The notes below the pieces were generated by a model, which had not been told where the DNA came from, searched no databases, and saw only the letters and a list, made by a program, of their open reading frames with translations. The translations under genes and the position numbers were made by a program. From contig NZ_JAMOKF010000002.1 in the NCBI RefSeq assembly GCF_023656545.1, forward strand, positions 26,978 to 90,977: 64,000 bases of DNA. Direction: 5' to 3'. The DNA comes from Micromonospora phytophila. GTDB lineage: Bacteria > Actinomycetota > Actinomycetes > Mycobacteriales > Micromonosporaceae. Shown piece by piece: positions 18,193 through 26,805 of this stretch (positions within the stretch are counted from its first letter, which is position 1; every line of letters begins with the position of its first letter).

Positions 18193-18797
18193 GATGCTCT
18201 CATGTAGTGGGGAAGCGGGTAGGTATCGGCCGCTGGGGCAAGCCCGGCGACGAGCTTCCGCACGCGTAGATCCAGAGCGATCGGAGGGCTCCCCTTAAGT
18301 CGCCGTCCGATCGGTGAAGCCGCCGCATCAGCCTCACCATGTCCCATGACCCAGTCCCAGAACTGATCCCGGCACCAGCCGTCACTGACAATCGTCAGGC
18401 CCGGTAGCGCCTCGTCCGGCGCGCGGCCCGAGCGCTTCAGATCCTGGAAGCGCTCGTCGATTCGCTCGTCCAGCTCGAAGCCCAGACTGAAGAGTGAGAC
18501 GACTCGGTCTGGGTCGTGGTCCTGGCGCCGTAACTCCGCGTCCTTCCTGCAGGCAGCCTCTCTCGCCCCCTGAAGCACGGCCCAGCGCCACGTGCCGGGC
18601 AACAGCCGGCGGAACAGATCCTCGCCGCCGTACTCAGAAACCAGGTCGGAGCGCCACCAACCAAGCCGGCGTTCTTCCCCGGTCTCGCCGGCCCACGCCA
18701 CCACGAGCTGCGAGGTAAGCGCCGTGTCAATGTCCGACATCGGATGTGGTGTTCGTTCGCTCCGGATCGGGACATCCTCGACATCGAACATGCTCAT
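18189..18797 (-). CDS. brxE: BREX type 6 signature protein BrxE
   Basis: A 202-aa protein in the position that defines BREX type 6, directly before brxA. It has no catalytic motif I can recognise. It is moderately acidic in the N-terminal half, with conserved-looking aromatic blocks LGWWRSDLVSEYGGEDLFRR and CRDQFWDWVMGH. The frame is open further upstream, but ATG 18797 overlaps the stop of the helix-turn-helix gene as ATGA and is preferred; MSDIDTALT at 18740 is an alternative. The assignment rests on gene order and size more than on motif recognition. Confidence 0.82.
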   Translation of the reverse strand: MSMFDVEDVPIRSERTPHPMSDIDTALTSQLVVAWAGETGEERRLGWWRSDLVSEYGGEDLFRRLLPGTWRWAVLQGAREAACRKDAELRRQDHDPDRVVSLFSLGFELDERIDERFQDLKRSGRAPDEALPGLTIVSDGWCRDQFWDWVMGHGEADAAASPIGRRLKGSPPIALDLRVRKLVAGLAPAADTYPLPHYMRAS

Positions 18798-19000
18798 GGC
18801 GCGACCTTCTCGTTGTCCGACTCGGCCGCTCCACCAGCCTCGATCCAGGCGTCGACCTGCGAGAGCTTGAACTTCCACAACCGGCCCACCCGGTGCGCGG
18901 GGAGGGACTTTGACTCGATCCAGCGGTAGACCGTGTCCTTGGCGATGCCAAGGTGCTTCGCGACCTCTTCCACCGATACCCAGGGCTCATGCTCGTGCAT
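18794..19000 (-). CDS. Small excisionase/MerR-like helix-turn-helix protein leading the BREX operon
   Basis: A 68-aa protein with a single winged helix of the excisionase/helix_turn_helix_17 type: WVSVEEVAKHLGIAKDTVYR, then WIESKSLPAHRVGRLWKF and DAWIEAGG. The ATG at 19000 has a GGGAG Shine-Dalgarno eight bases upstream, and the stop overlaps the brxE start (ATGA), so it is the first cistron of the BREX transcript. By family it binds DNA. Its place suggests an autoregulator of the BREX operon or an accessory factor. The frame upstream of 19000 belongs to the decayed gene next door. Confidence 0.85.
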   Translation of the reverse strand: MHEHEPWVSVEEVAKHLGIAKDTVYRWIESKSLPAHRVGRLWKFKLSQVDAWIEAGGAAESDNEKVAP

Positions 19001-19150
19001 TGTCCGGCTCCCACAGGTCGTAAGACGCGGCTCCCGCTCGCGCCCTCGTCGGACGCGGCAAGAAGGTATCACGATCATCAGGGAGCGTTGAAGCTCGGCC
19101 CAGATCGACGAGACTCTGCCAGACTCGGTCAGAACATCTTGGCCTCTCCG
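19001..19150 (-). promoter_or_regulatory. Probable BREX operon promoter region
   Basis: These 150 bases separate the start of the HTH gene from the last recognisable codon of the broken restriction-helicase gene. No terminator lies here, and any BREX promoter must be in this stretch or read through from upstream genes on the same strand. I do not see a convincing -35/-10 pair, only a weak A/T-richer patch (around 19070-19085) that could hold a -10. The site is inferred from position. Confidence 0.35.
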
Positions 19151-19556
19151 GACGTCGGCCAGGAATATCGCGGTCGCGACGGCTTCTCGCTGGCAGAAGA
19201 GCACCAGTCATCGCGATGCACACCCGGGGGGCCCAGTGCAGCAGCAGCTTGCGTGTGTGCGGCGTGACACCGTTCCAGTTGTTCGCCGGCCACCGCTCGA
19301 CAGCACGCCGAATGTCGTTGATCAGCGAGTTCGTTTCCCGCCGTTCCCCGGTGATATCGAAGTCGAACACCTGCTGGACCCCGCCCCTGCGGCCCTTCTT
19401 GCTGACCGACACGGGGATGAAGGACTCGCTCGGGCGGCGCCCGGGCAGGAGCTTCCCGGTCTGGCCGTACTCGCCGACCTCGAAGTACTGCGCGGGTGGG
19501 CAGTAGAGCGAATTGATGATCAGGTTGCTTAGAACCGCGACGGAGGGGCTGGTCAT
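19151..19556 (-). pseudogene. 5' remnant of a DEAD-helicase restriction enzyme (BPTD_3080-like)
   Basis: The first ~117 codons resemble the N-terminus of the large BPTD_3080-type restriction endonuclease/helicase family: LIINSLYCPPAQYFEVGE, GKLLPGRRPSESFIPVS, FDFDITGERRETNSLINDIR and NGVTPHTRKLLLHWA. Near 19205 the frame breaks. The next expected block, LFCQREAVATAIFLADV, is present but in another frame (about 19150-19204). Everything after that, including all helicase motifs, is gone and replaced by the BREX promoter. It starts 49 nt after the SF1 ATPase gene on the same strand, so it was probably the last gene of that operon. Family membership is from memory of the motif pattern. Confidence 0.7.
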
Positions 19557-19605
19557 ATCAACCTTCGGTCGGGTGTTTCAGGCCGGCAGACGAGTCGGGC
19601 AGCGG

Positions 19606-20952
19606 TCAACGAGCCGGAACGCGGCGACGGGACAGGTGTGCCAGCACGGCTTGGTTCGCCTCCCAGCCGTCGGGGAACTTCACCGGCACATTGATATGGA
19701 CCGGCTCGGTCGAAGGGTGAGCGTCGAGTAGCTCGGGAATCCCGGCACGAGCCACCACGACGCAGGCCTGGCGGTGCCGGGACGTCAGCACGCAGAGCCG
19801 CCCCGACTCCAGATGGAACGCGGTCGCATCGCGCCGCCCCGACAGCGGATGCAGCACGATCGTCACGTCGTACTCCCGACCCTGGAGCCGGTTGGCGGTA
19901 TCGACGGTAATGGCCGCTCCGGCCTCGCCAAGCTGCGCGCGGATAGCCGCCACCTGGTCCCGGTGCGCGGCTCCGATAGCGATCCGCTCCGCGGTAACCG
20001 GCGCTCCCCCCGGTTCGCGCTCCGAGGCCGCGACCGCTCCCCGCTCCAACACCCGCCGCGCCAGGGCCGCACATGCCGCAGCCGCCTCCGCGTCAGTCCT
20101 TAGCGTGTGCCGGGCCGGCAGCTCATAGAGCGCCCACCCAGTCGCCGCCGCCGTCTCCACGGCCGCATCGACCGGCCCATGCCCGAACCCAGCCGTAGTG
20201 AACGACAGTGACCTCTCACCAGCGGTTGTGCCAGCCTGGAACCCGGTGAAGGGGTAGAACGCTTGGGCCACCACCGGTGCTGCCGAGGGAGGCAGTCGCC
20301 ACGACACTGGCAGCCGGTGCACCGGCAGGTCGGGGTTGTGCCGCAGCAGCGCCGCCACCGCGGACTGCATCGGGTCCCAGGTCAGCCCGGTCCACCGCTC
20401 GGTGTCGACGATGGAGAACGGGTCGAGCTGACCGGGATCACCGACGAACAGGGCCTGCTCGAACCGGCCGGCCACGCGCAGCAGCGCGTCCGACCGCATC
20501 TGGTACGCCTCGTCGACGATCGCCCACGGCCAGCAGCCCTCGGACACCATGGCCCACTTCGCTGCCGTACCGATGATGACGGACGGACCACCGAGGTCCG
20601 CGACCTTGGCGGCGACCCGGACCGTGGCGTACTGCTTGATCCGCTCAGTCGCGGCGTAGTCGGTCGCGGAGAGCCGCCCGATGTGCAGCTCCGGCGCCTT
20701 CTGCGCCAGCCGGTCGATCAGATCGTCGACCTGCTCGTTGGTCTGCGCGATCACGATCAGCGGCTCGCCGGAGCGGGCCAGTTCGGCAGCGGCACGGACG
20801 ACGAGGGTCGACTTGCCGGCCCCGGGAGGCGAGTCGACCACGACGCCGCGGTGCAGGCCGGAACGCAGGTCGGCCAGCACCTCGGTGATGACGCGCTCGG
20901 CCTGAACCGCCGGCGGGTCCACCGGCGCGTCGGGCAGGAGCAGGGTGGTCAT
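19606..20952 (-). CDS. Small superfamily 1 helicase-like AAA ATPase (paralogue at 49-50 kb)
   Basis: A 448-aa protein with a compact set of SF1 motifs: Walker A VVDSPPGAGKSTLVVRA, motif Ia IAQTNEQVDDLID, motif II WAIVDEAYQMR (DEAY), motif III FVGDPGQLDPF, motif V VDTANRLQGREYDVTIVL and motif VI LTSRHRQACVVVA. No nuclease domain is visible. A GTG at 20961 overlaps the DUF262 stop (GTGA), but ATG 20952 matches the start of the paralogue (49061-50386), so it is used here. It is the fifth gene of the minus-strand defence operon. Its role is probably ATP-driven nucleic-acid remodelling with the nucleases upstream. Proteins this short may be translocases and not true helicases. Confidence 0.82.
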   Translation of the reverse strand: MTTLLLPDAPVDPPAVQAERVITEVLADLRSGLHRGVVVDSPPGAGKSTLVVRAAAELARSGEPLIVIAQTNEQVDDLIDRLAQKAPELHIGRLSATDYAATERIKQYATVRVAAKVADLGGPSVIIGTAAKWAMVSEGCWPWAIVDEAYQMRSDALLRVAGRFEQALFVGDPGQLDPFSIVDTERWTGLTWDPMQSAVAALLRHNPDLPVHRLPVSWRLPPSAAPVVAQAFYPFTGFQAGTTAGERSLSFTTAGFGHGPVDAAVETAAATGWALYELPARHTLRTDAEAAAACAALARRVLERGAVAASEREPGGAPVTAERIAIGAAHRDQVAAIRAQLGEAGAAITVDTANRLQGREYDVTIVLHPLSGRRDATAFHLESGRLCVLTSRHRQACVVVARAGIPELLDAHPSTEPVHINVPVKFPDGWEANQAVLAHLSRRRVPAR

Positions 20953-20957
20953 GGTGC

Positions 20958-23294
20958 TCACCGCCGTGCCGCGGTGTCGAAGTCGAACTGCCGCAGTCGG
21001 TGCCGGGCGATGTCGAGCTCGTGGGGCGTGAAGAGCGACTCGTACTCGTCCTTGACCACCAGGGCCTCCACCGTGAGGTCGAGTCGCCCCCGCTCCCACA
21101 GCGCCGCGAACCCGTCGGACACCACCGGGCTGCCGAGCAGCTTCTTGGCGGTGGCGAGCCCACCGTGCTCCGCGACCATGCCAAGGAAGTAGGTGGCGTT
21201 GTAGCCAGCCTCGCGCCGCGCCGCCTCGTACACCCCGCGCATCGCCCGCTCGAAGTCCGCGACCGTCCCCTGACCGCCACCGGCCTGGGCCGGCAAAACC
21301 GGCGCATCCTCCGAACCGTTGGTCGTCTCGACGTCGGCGTCCAGCTCCTCGACGAGCGGCTCAGCGTCGGCGAGACCCGCCGCCTGCTCGTTGCGCCGGG
21401 CGACATAACCGCGCAGGGCGTCAACCGAGGTGAAGACCTCGTAGCCGAGCTCCTCCATCCGAGCCAGCTCCGGGTTGGCGTCCAGCTCCAGCACGACCGG
21501 GTTACCCAGCCCCGGCTGCAGGCCGTCCGGCCAGTACGCCTCCGCGACGCCCAGCAGACGACCGGTGGCGGGGTCGGCGATCTCACTGTCGAGGGCTGGC
21601 TCGGCGCAGCCCGCGGCGGTCAGCTCCTCGATGAGGGCCTTCACCTGCCCCGCGCGGACGTCGTCGACCTCCTCGGCGACCACGACCACCGGCCGCAGCG
21701 GCTCGGCGGCCTGCTTCGTGCCGTTCCGGAGGCCGGCGAGGAAGCCGTTAGCGGCGTTGGCCAGCAGCTCTCGGCGGGCGGCCAGGAAGTCCAGGTAGCA
21801 ATCGGGACGCCAGAGCTGCGGATCGGTCGGGATCCACTGGGATTCGAGCGCGCCCGGGTGCTTCTGCTCGGTCTCGGCGAAGTAGTCCTCCGGCGGCCGC
21901 TTGCCGATCGCCAGGTTGGTCTGCTGGGTCAGGAACGAGAAATTGGCAACGGCGTTGACCTCGGACCGACCGTAGCCGTGCTTGTAGAGCAGCGCCTTGG
22001 GGAAGATGTGGTGCACCTGCAGCGAGGTGAGGTGGCCCAGCATCTCGCTCTTGAGTTCCAGGCCCGAGCCGAAGTCACGGGCGCCGAGCACCCGGGTGAG
22101 CAGGTAGAGCAGGGGGTAGAAGCGGGAGCCGCGGCCGAAGCCCTCGAAGTCCTGGCCGTCAATCACCAGGTTGCCGCCGCGCCAGCGGGTCAGGCTGGTG
22201 ATCAGGCCGTCGATGCCGCTGCGGGCGACCGTGTCGTAGTCCTGGGTCAGGATCGTCTCAGTGGAGCCGGCGAAGCGTCCCCACAGGGCGGCGTGGATGT
22301 ACCAGAAGAGCATCCGGTCGCGCTGGGTGGCGTCGGTGAACGTGCCGCCGTTGAGGTGCAGGAAGCGGGAGACCACCGGGAAGGCGTAGCGGCCCATCAG
22401 CACCCGGTCGTGGTCCAGGCCGAGCCGGCCGGAGATCACATCGAGGAAGCCGCTGATGTAGCGCTCGCTGGAGGTGAGCGCCTGTGCGAAGTCGCCCGAG
22501 CCGACTCCCTCCAGGGACTCGAACTGCGCCCGGCCCGTCGCTACCGCGTTGACGTTGCGCAGCAGCCAGTCAAGGTTGAACTGGAATCCGGCGGTCGACC
22601 AGGTGCCAAGGTGCTTGCGCATCGTCGAGCGGGCCTCGGGCCAGTCGGCGCAGATCTTCGCCAGTGCCAGGTCACCCTTGGAGAGCTTGGTGCCGCCCGA
22701 GTTGACCCGGTTGAAGATGTCGACGACGACCTCGACACCCTTGTCCGCGCCGGTGATCTTCTCCTGGTGGAACTCGCGCTCGAGGATGTTGCGCAGCCGG
22801 ATGAGCCGCCCCATGTACGTCGCGAAGTGCGGCATGGTGTCCGGGTGCGCCGTCAGGTTGCCGATCTGCGGTTCGATGCCGTCGATGAAAAGCTCGGTGA
22901 CGTCGACCCAGGTGGGGTCGTCCCTCATCTTCGCCGGCGCGTAGAACTCGAAGGTCTCCTCCTCGACGTTGAACCGCAGGCCGGTGAAGGCGGCCGGGTC
23001 ACCCTCGAAGAACGCCGGCGGCTTGCCACGGACCACCCCGTAGAGGGAGGTGATCCGCTGCTGCCCGTCGAGGAGCAGCTGCTTCACGCCACCGCCGACG
23101 TGGTCGCTGCCCCGGACCGAGCCGTGGTCGGCTTCCGTCTCCCACACCAGCAGCCCGCCGACGGGGAAGCCGAGGTAGAGCGAGCGCATTAGGCCGCGTA
23201 CCTGATCCCGGTTCCATACGTAGCCGCGCTGAAACTCGGGCAGCAGCACGGTGCCGGAATCAATCTGGTCGAGGATCGTGCCCAACTTGCTCAT
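20958..23294 (-). CDS. DUF262/HNH nuclease of the GmrSD-BrxU-SspE group with C-terminal extension
   Basis: A 778-aa protein. The N-terminal DUF262 domain has VLLPEFQRGYVWNRDQVRG and the hallmark LLLDGQQRITSLYG (about residues 72-85), a nucleotide-hydrolysing ParB-like site. An HNH-type nuclease site, LQVHHIFPKALLYKHGYG followed by N-rich ANFSFLTQQTNLAIGKR, lies near 420-465. GmrSD and BrxU combine such domains to cut modified phage DNA; SspE does so with phosphorothioate sensing. The last ~240 residues (from about 540) are an extra region with a segment VVLELDANPELARMEELGY and an acidic linker, not part of the standard pair. ATG 23294 has a GGGGGAG Shine-Dalgarno. Start and stop are clean. 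Confidence 0.85.
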   Translation of the reverse strand: MSKLGTILDQIDSGTVLLPEFQRGYVWNRDQVRGLMRSLYLGFPVGGLLVWETEADHGSVRGSDHVGGGVKQLLLDGQQRITSLYGVVRGKPPAFFEGDPAAFTGLRFNVEEETFEFYAPAKMRDDPTWVDVTELFIDGIEPQIGNLTAHPDTMPHFATYMGRLIRLRNILEREFHQEKITGADKGVEVVVDIFNRVNSGGTKLSKGDLALAKICADWPEARSTMRKHLGTWSTAGFQFNLDWLLRNVNAVATGRAQFESLEGVGSGDFAQALTSSERYISGFLDVISGRLGLDHDRVLMGRYAFPVVSRFLHLNGGTFTDATQRDRMLFWYIHAALWGRFAGSTETILTQDYDTVARSGIDGLITSLTRWRGGNLVIDGQDFEGFGRGSRFYPLLYLLTRVLGARDFGSGLELKSEMLGHLTSLQVHHIFPKALLYKHGYGRSEVNAVANFSFLTQQTNLAIGKRPPEDYFAETEQKHPGALESQWIPTDPQLWRPDCYLDFLAARRELLANAANGFLAGLRNGTKQAAEPLRPVVVVAEEVDDVRAGQVKALIEELTAAGCAEPALDSEIADPATGRLLGVAEAYWPDGLQPGLGNPVVLELDANPELARMEELGYEVFTSVDALRGYVARRNEQAAGLADAEPLVEELDADVETTNGSEDAPVLPAQAGGGQGTVADFERAMRGVYEAARREAGYNATYFLGMVAEHGGLATAKKLLGSPVVSDGFAALWERGRLDLTVEALVVKDEYESLFTPHELDIARHRLRQFDFDTAARR

Positions 23295-23357
23295 GTCAGC
23301 TCCCCCACGGATCTGAACGTTTGGTCATCGAGTGCTGGTGTGGCGGGCGGGAGTAGA

Positions 23358-24872
23358 TCACGACCACTCCTCGCGGGCGTCCTCGGCGGTCGGTGCGCTG
23401 TCCTCGTACGGCGCCGGCGGGCCGCCGTGAGTCCACGGCGTCTCCTCCCGAGACGGGAAGGCTCCCGGCGGCATGAAGGAGTCACTGAGCGTGGTGTAGC
23501 AGATCCTCTTCCCCACCTCCGGCACAGTGCCGGGGGCCGGGGTGAGCGAGCGCCCCATCCCGCCGGTCAGCTCCAACACGACCCCGGTCGTCCCGTCGTC
23601 GCGCTGAGCCACCGACATCACCCGCGCTTTCTGCCCGTTGGGTTGCTCGGGCGAGAACAGCGTCGTGCCCGGTGTGACCAGCACCGGGTCGCCGGTGGTC
23701 ACCGCGATCCACGGCCGCAGCGCGCGCCGCTTCCCGCTGTCGTCAATCCGCGTCGGGTGGGCGGCGGTCACCTCCCCAACGAACGCCTCACCGGTGAGCC
23801 GGTAGTCGGCCATCACCATCGGGTCGTCGTAGGCCCGCTGTACGTCGTACGAGGTCAGCGCCCGCTCCATGCGGTGCAGCTTCCGGGCCGCGACGACAGC
23901 TCCGTCACGGCGCGGCTGCGGGAACCCGCCCTCGTCGAGGTACGCGGTGAAGTTGGTGAAGGCGTCCCGGTCTTCCGCCCAGCGTTTGGGCACGTGCGCT
24001 CCGGCAGGCAGGTCCTGCAGCAGCGAGATGGCCTGCCACATCTGTCGCCAGGTCGGCTCGAGCTGCGAGCGCAGGATGTCCTCCAGCTCGTCGCGGCGCC
24101 GGGCCACCTGCGAGTCGGTGGCCACCGCCCGGTCGTAAGCGGCCATGGCCGGGGCCAGCACCTCGTTGTCGAAGGTCGGGTCGGTGGCCGGACCGGCCGG
24201 CGGCCAGGTCACCGGATCCTCGGCCGCGGCGGCCGCTTCGGCGCCGGTCATGCCCGGCGGGGGCGCAATCCAGGCCAGAAACGCGGCCAGCTGAGCGTCC
24301 TCGAGCGGGCTCTGCCCGGTGGCCCAGTGCATCGACAGCGCCTGCGTCATCGCCACCAGCGCCGACGAGCCCGGGTGCTCGGCGCGCTCGAAGAAATACG
24401 TGAGCCACCGCCCGAGCAGCGGGACCGACGGGTCGACCGGGTAGTCACCGTCGGTGCGGCGGAACCGGGTGGATCGGCCGAAGAGCCGGGTGAAGCCGAC
24501 GCCGCCGGGGTTCGGCACGAGCAGCTGCGGCGCGTCGGCGTACCGGTGGCGTACGTCCTTGCCCTTGTTCGTCCGCACCTCTTCTATATCGCTGCGGAAG
24601 CTATCGATGTAACAGACGAGGATGTTCGCCAGCTCGGCGGCGAAGGCGAAGCGCTGGTCGCGGTTCCGGGGCTGCGGCACGATCAGCAGCGTCGCGTCGT
24701 CCGGGTCATCGCCCACCATCGCCGCGAGCGGCGCGTTGGCCTCGCCGGCCATGGTGAGCGGGATGAAGACGAGGGGCCGCTCGGCGAGGTGCACGTGGCG
24801 GACGGTGGTGATGCGCTGGGCGACGCCTTCGACGACGGCCTCGGCCCTTGCCAGGGTCGTCAGGGTGCTCAT
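23358..24872 (-). CDS. Uncharacterised 504-aa protein of the defence operon
   Basis: I do not recognise the family. The protein is soluble with no signal peptide. A beta-alpha N-terminal region (RPLVFIPLTMAGEANAPLAA, then DATLLIVPQPRNRDQRFAF) is followed by a helical middle and a C-terminal beta-rich module (ALRPWIAVTTGDPVLVTPGT, GTTGVVLELTGGMG) that resembles a small barrel or SH3-like fold. The tail is Pro/Glu-rich. Its ATG overlaps the stop of the Cas4-like gene, indicating tight coupling, and 63 nt separate it from the DUF262 gene. Operon membership implies a role with those nucleases. No catalytic residues are evident. Confidence 0.75.
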   Translation of the reverse strand: MSTLTTLARAEAVVEGVAQRITTVRHVHLAERPLVFIPLTMAGEANAPLAAMVGDDPDDATLLIVPQPRNRDQRFAFAAELANILVCYIDSFRSDIEEVRTNKGKDVRHRYADAPQLLVPNPGGVGFTRLFGRSTRFRRTDGDYPVDPSVPLLGRWLTYFFERAEHPGSSALVAMTQALSMHWATGQSPLEDAQLAAFLAWIAPPPGMTGAEAAAAAEDPVTWPPAGPATDPTFDNEVLAPAMAAYDRAVATDSQVARRRDELEDILRSQLEPTWRQMWQAISLLQDLPAGAHVPKRWAEDRDAFTNFTAYLDEGGFPQPRRDGAVVAARKLHRMERALTSYDVQRAYDDPMVMADYRLTGEAFVGEVTAAHPTRIDDSGKRRALRPWIAVTTGDPVLVTPGTTLFSPEQPNGQKARVMSVAQRDDGTTGVVLELTGGMGRSLTPAPGTVPEVGKRICYTTLSDSFMPPGAFPSREETPWTHGGPPAPYEDSAPTAEDAREEWS

Positions 24873-25999
24873 CCGGCTACCCCGCTCATCAGCTCAGCCC
24901 GCAACCGCGCGGCGGCGCGTAGCAGCTCGGCGGCTTCCTGCTGATCGTCGGCCGGGGCGAGCTGGTTGCGCGCGATGGCGAGTGCCGTTTCCACCCGCTC
25001 GATGCCGCCCATCTCGTCCCGCGCGGATTTGCCCAGCGCCGCCGTGCAGCCTCGGGCCTCGTGCCGGCAGAAGTACGCGAGCTCGCAGCTGGCCAGGCAC
25101 TCCGGCGAGTACCGGGCCTCAACGGCTTCGAGGGCGGCGACCAGCGCGGCCGGCGAGCGGGTGGGCACCCCGTTGTCGTCGGGCGCGAAGTCGAAGCTGA
25201 GGGTGGCCGGCAGGTCAGCGAGCAGCGCGTCGATCCGGGTCATTCGGGACAGCTGCCGACGCAGCACGGCGAGCTGCTTGCGGACGTCGATCCGGACCGC
25301 CATCGGCTGGTTGGAGAAGTCGCGGGGGCAGACCAGCACGACGTCGTGCGAGACGATCTCCGGGTCGAACCCGGCCTCGCCGAGCAGCTCGCGCATGGCC
25401 AGCACGTAGACGGCCGCCTGGATCGCCGCGGACGCCACCTTGCCCGAGTCGGCCTGCCCGTCGATGACCGCGAACGACTTGATCTCCACGACGTGGAACT
25501 GCCCGTCGTGCTGAAAAGCGATCAGGTCCGGCTCCAGGTAAGCCTGCTGACCGGCGACCTCGAGCCGCAGCAGCGGGTGGTCGAAGAGCGTGCCGGCCCC
25601 CTCGGCCTGGGCGGCGGCCCGGGTGAGCAGGGCACGCGAGCGGGCGTACCGGAGATCCTGGCTCTCGCGGCCGGCGACCGACTCCAGGTCGTCGTACGAG
25701 ACCTCGGGGATCTCGAGGTCGAGCCGCTCCCGCAGCAGCCGCAGCAGCTCGGCGCAGCCGTTGGCCTTCACCTGCGCCTCGAAGGCGTTGCCGCGGGTGA
25801 TCGCGAACCGCGACTGGCCGAAGCGGGCCGGGTAGTCGACGTAGGCGGCCAGCCGCTGCTTGTCGACGCCGGCGCAGTCGAGCACTGCCCGGCGGGCGCA
25901 GCCCGGGTTGGTGGTCAGGGCGGCGATGGTCCGGGCGTTGTGCCGGCTGGCGGCGCCCCCACCGCGAATCGCGGCCAGGCGCTGGCCAACGTTGGTCAT
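24869..25999 (-). CDS. Cas4/RecB-like PD-(D/E)XK nuclease with a probable Fe-S cluster
   Basis: A 376-aa protein. The core LEPDLIAFQHDGQFHVVEIKS (Asp then ExK, about residues 153-173) followed by AAIQAAVYVLAMREL is the RecB/Cas4-type PD-(D/E)XK signature with its downstream Gln motif. Cysteines near the N-terminus (NPGCARRAVLDC) and a C-terminal cluster CLASCELAYFCRHEARGC are placed as in Cas4 and AddB, where four Cys bind a [4Fe-4S] cluster. A DNA exonuclease or endonuclease activity is therefore likely. There is no CRISPR array or other cas gene in the window, so this is not a CRISPR adaptation protein here. It overlaps both neighbours by 4 nt. Confidence 0.8.
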   Translation of the reverse strand: MTNVGQRLAAIRGGGAASRHNARTIAALTTNPGCARRAVLDCAGVDKQRLAAYVDYPARFGQSRFAITRGNAFEAQVKANGCAELLRLLRERLDLEIPEVSYDDLESVAGRESQDLRYARSRALLTRAAAQAEGAGTLFDHPLLRLEVAGQQAYLEPDLIAFQHDGQFHVVEIKSFAVIDGQADSGKVASAAIQAAVYVLAMRELLGEAGFDPEIVSHDVVLVCPRDFSNQPMAVRIDVRKQLAVLRRQLSRMTRIDALLADLPATLSFDFAPDDNGVPTRSPAALVAALEAVEARYSPECLASCELAYFCRHEARGCTAALGKSARDEMGGIERVETALAIARNQLAPADDQQEAAELLRAAARLRAELMSGVAG

Positions 26000-26805
26000 G
26001 CCGTCCCCCTGAGTACGCGCAGCTTGCTACCGAAGAGCTGCTCGGCCTCGTCCATCTGCCGGCGGGCACGCTCGGCCGCCGCTTCCCGCTGCGACTGGTC
26101 GGCCGCCACGTGCACGTCGAGTTCGGCCTGGGCGGCCTTGATGACGGTCGCTGCGTCTACCGCCCCGTGTGGTTCGGCTGCTCCCGGGATGGTGGTGCCG
26201 AACCGCCAGAGCAGCCGGGTAACGCCCGAATCTTCCTCAGGCATCCTGCTCGCCCGTTCCGCGACCTTGATGGCGGCTGTCAGAAAGTCGACACGTAGGC
26301 TCAGCGGCCCGATGATGCGCCGCTCGAGTGGCCAGGTGGAGATGGCGAGCAGGCCCCGAGCCGGGGCCAGGTGCTCGGCGGTGAGCGCGGAGCAGAGGTA
26401 GTACGGCCGGGAGTGCCGGGCCGTCCGGAAGGATCGCTCCTCGTCCCGACGCAGGTGGGTGAGCTTGCTCGCCGCGATCCCGGTGGCACTCGCGCCGTAG
26501 AACGCGGCGTGGACCTCGGCGATCAGCTTCGGCGCGGCCGGCACCGACAGCAGGGTGAGCGCGTGGTGGACCTGTTCGCGTATCGGCACCAGCGGCGCTT
26601 CCAGCTTCGCCGGCTCGGTGTTGACCTCGACCTCGTCGGCGAGCTCAGTCAGGGCCTGCTCCCATTTCCGTTCGGCGGTGCGCAGCTCAGCCCGCATCGC
26701 CTTGGCTCGGGCGGGGTCGCGGGCAATCACCGCCCGACGGACTGCTGCTCGCAGGTCTTCGATCCGGCGCTCGAGGTTCTCTATGGACTCGGCCACGGAA
26801 GGCAT
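25996..26805 (-). CDS. Uncharacterised coiled-coil protein, first gene of the minus-strand defence operon
   Basis: A 269-aa protein I do not recognise. The N-terminal ~60 residues form a charged coiled coil (ENLERRIEDLRAAVRRAVIA, AKAMRAELRTAERKWEQAL). A central segment from AEVHAAFYGASATGIAASKL to PLERRIIGPLS could be a winged helix, and a charged helix closes the protein (QREAAAERARRQMDEAEQLF). ATG 26805 is the best start: it follows a short A/T-richer leader and gives MPSVAESIENLERRI. It faces the SMC-like gene across a 93-bp divergent promoter region. A DNA-binding adaptor or regulator is plausible but unproven. Confidence 0.7.
   Translation of the reverse strand: MPSVAESIENLERRIEDLRAAVRRAVIARDPARAKAMRAELRTAERKWEQALTELADEVEVNTEPAKLEAPLVPIREQVHHALTLLSVPAAPKLIAEVHAAFYGASATGIAASKLTHLRRDEERSFRTARHSRPYYLCSALTAEHLAPARGLLAISTWPLERRIIGPLSLRVDFLTAAIKVAERASRMPEEDSGVTRLLWRFGTTIPGAAEPHGAVDAATVIKAAQAELDVHVAADQSQREAAAERARRQMDEAEQLFGSKLRVLRGTA

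Noticed and set aside
21000..23192. 730-codon plus-strand frame opposite the DUF262 gene
   Set aside because: The minus-strand frame holds DGQQR and HNH motifs; the other frame is compositional shadow.
24869..25999. CRISPR adaptation module suggested by the Cas4-like nuclease
   Set aside because: No repeat-spacer array or other cas gene was seen in the window.
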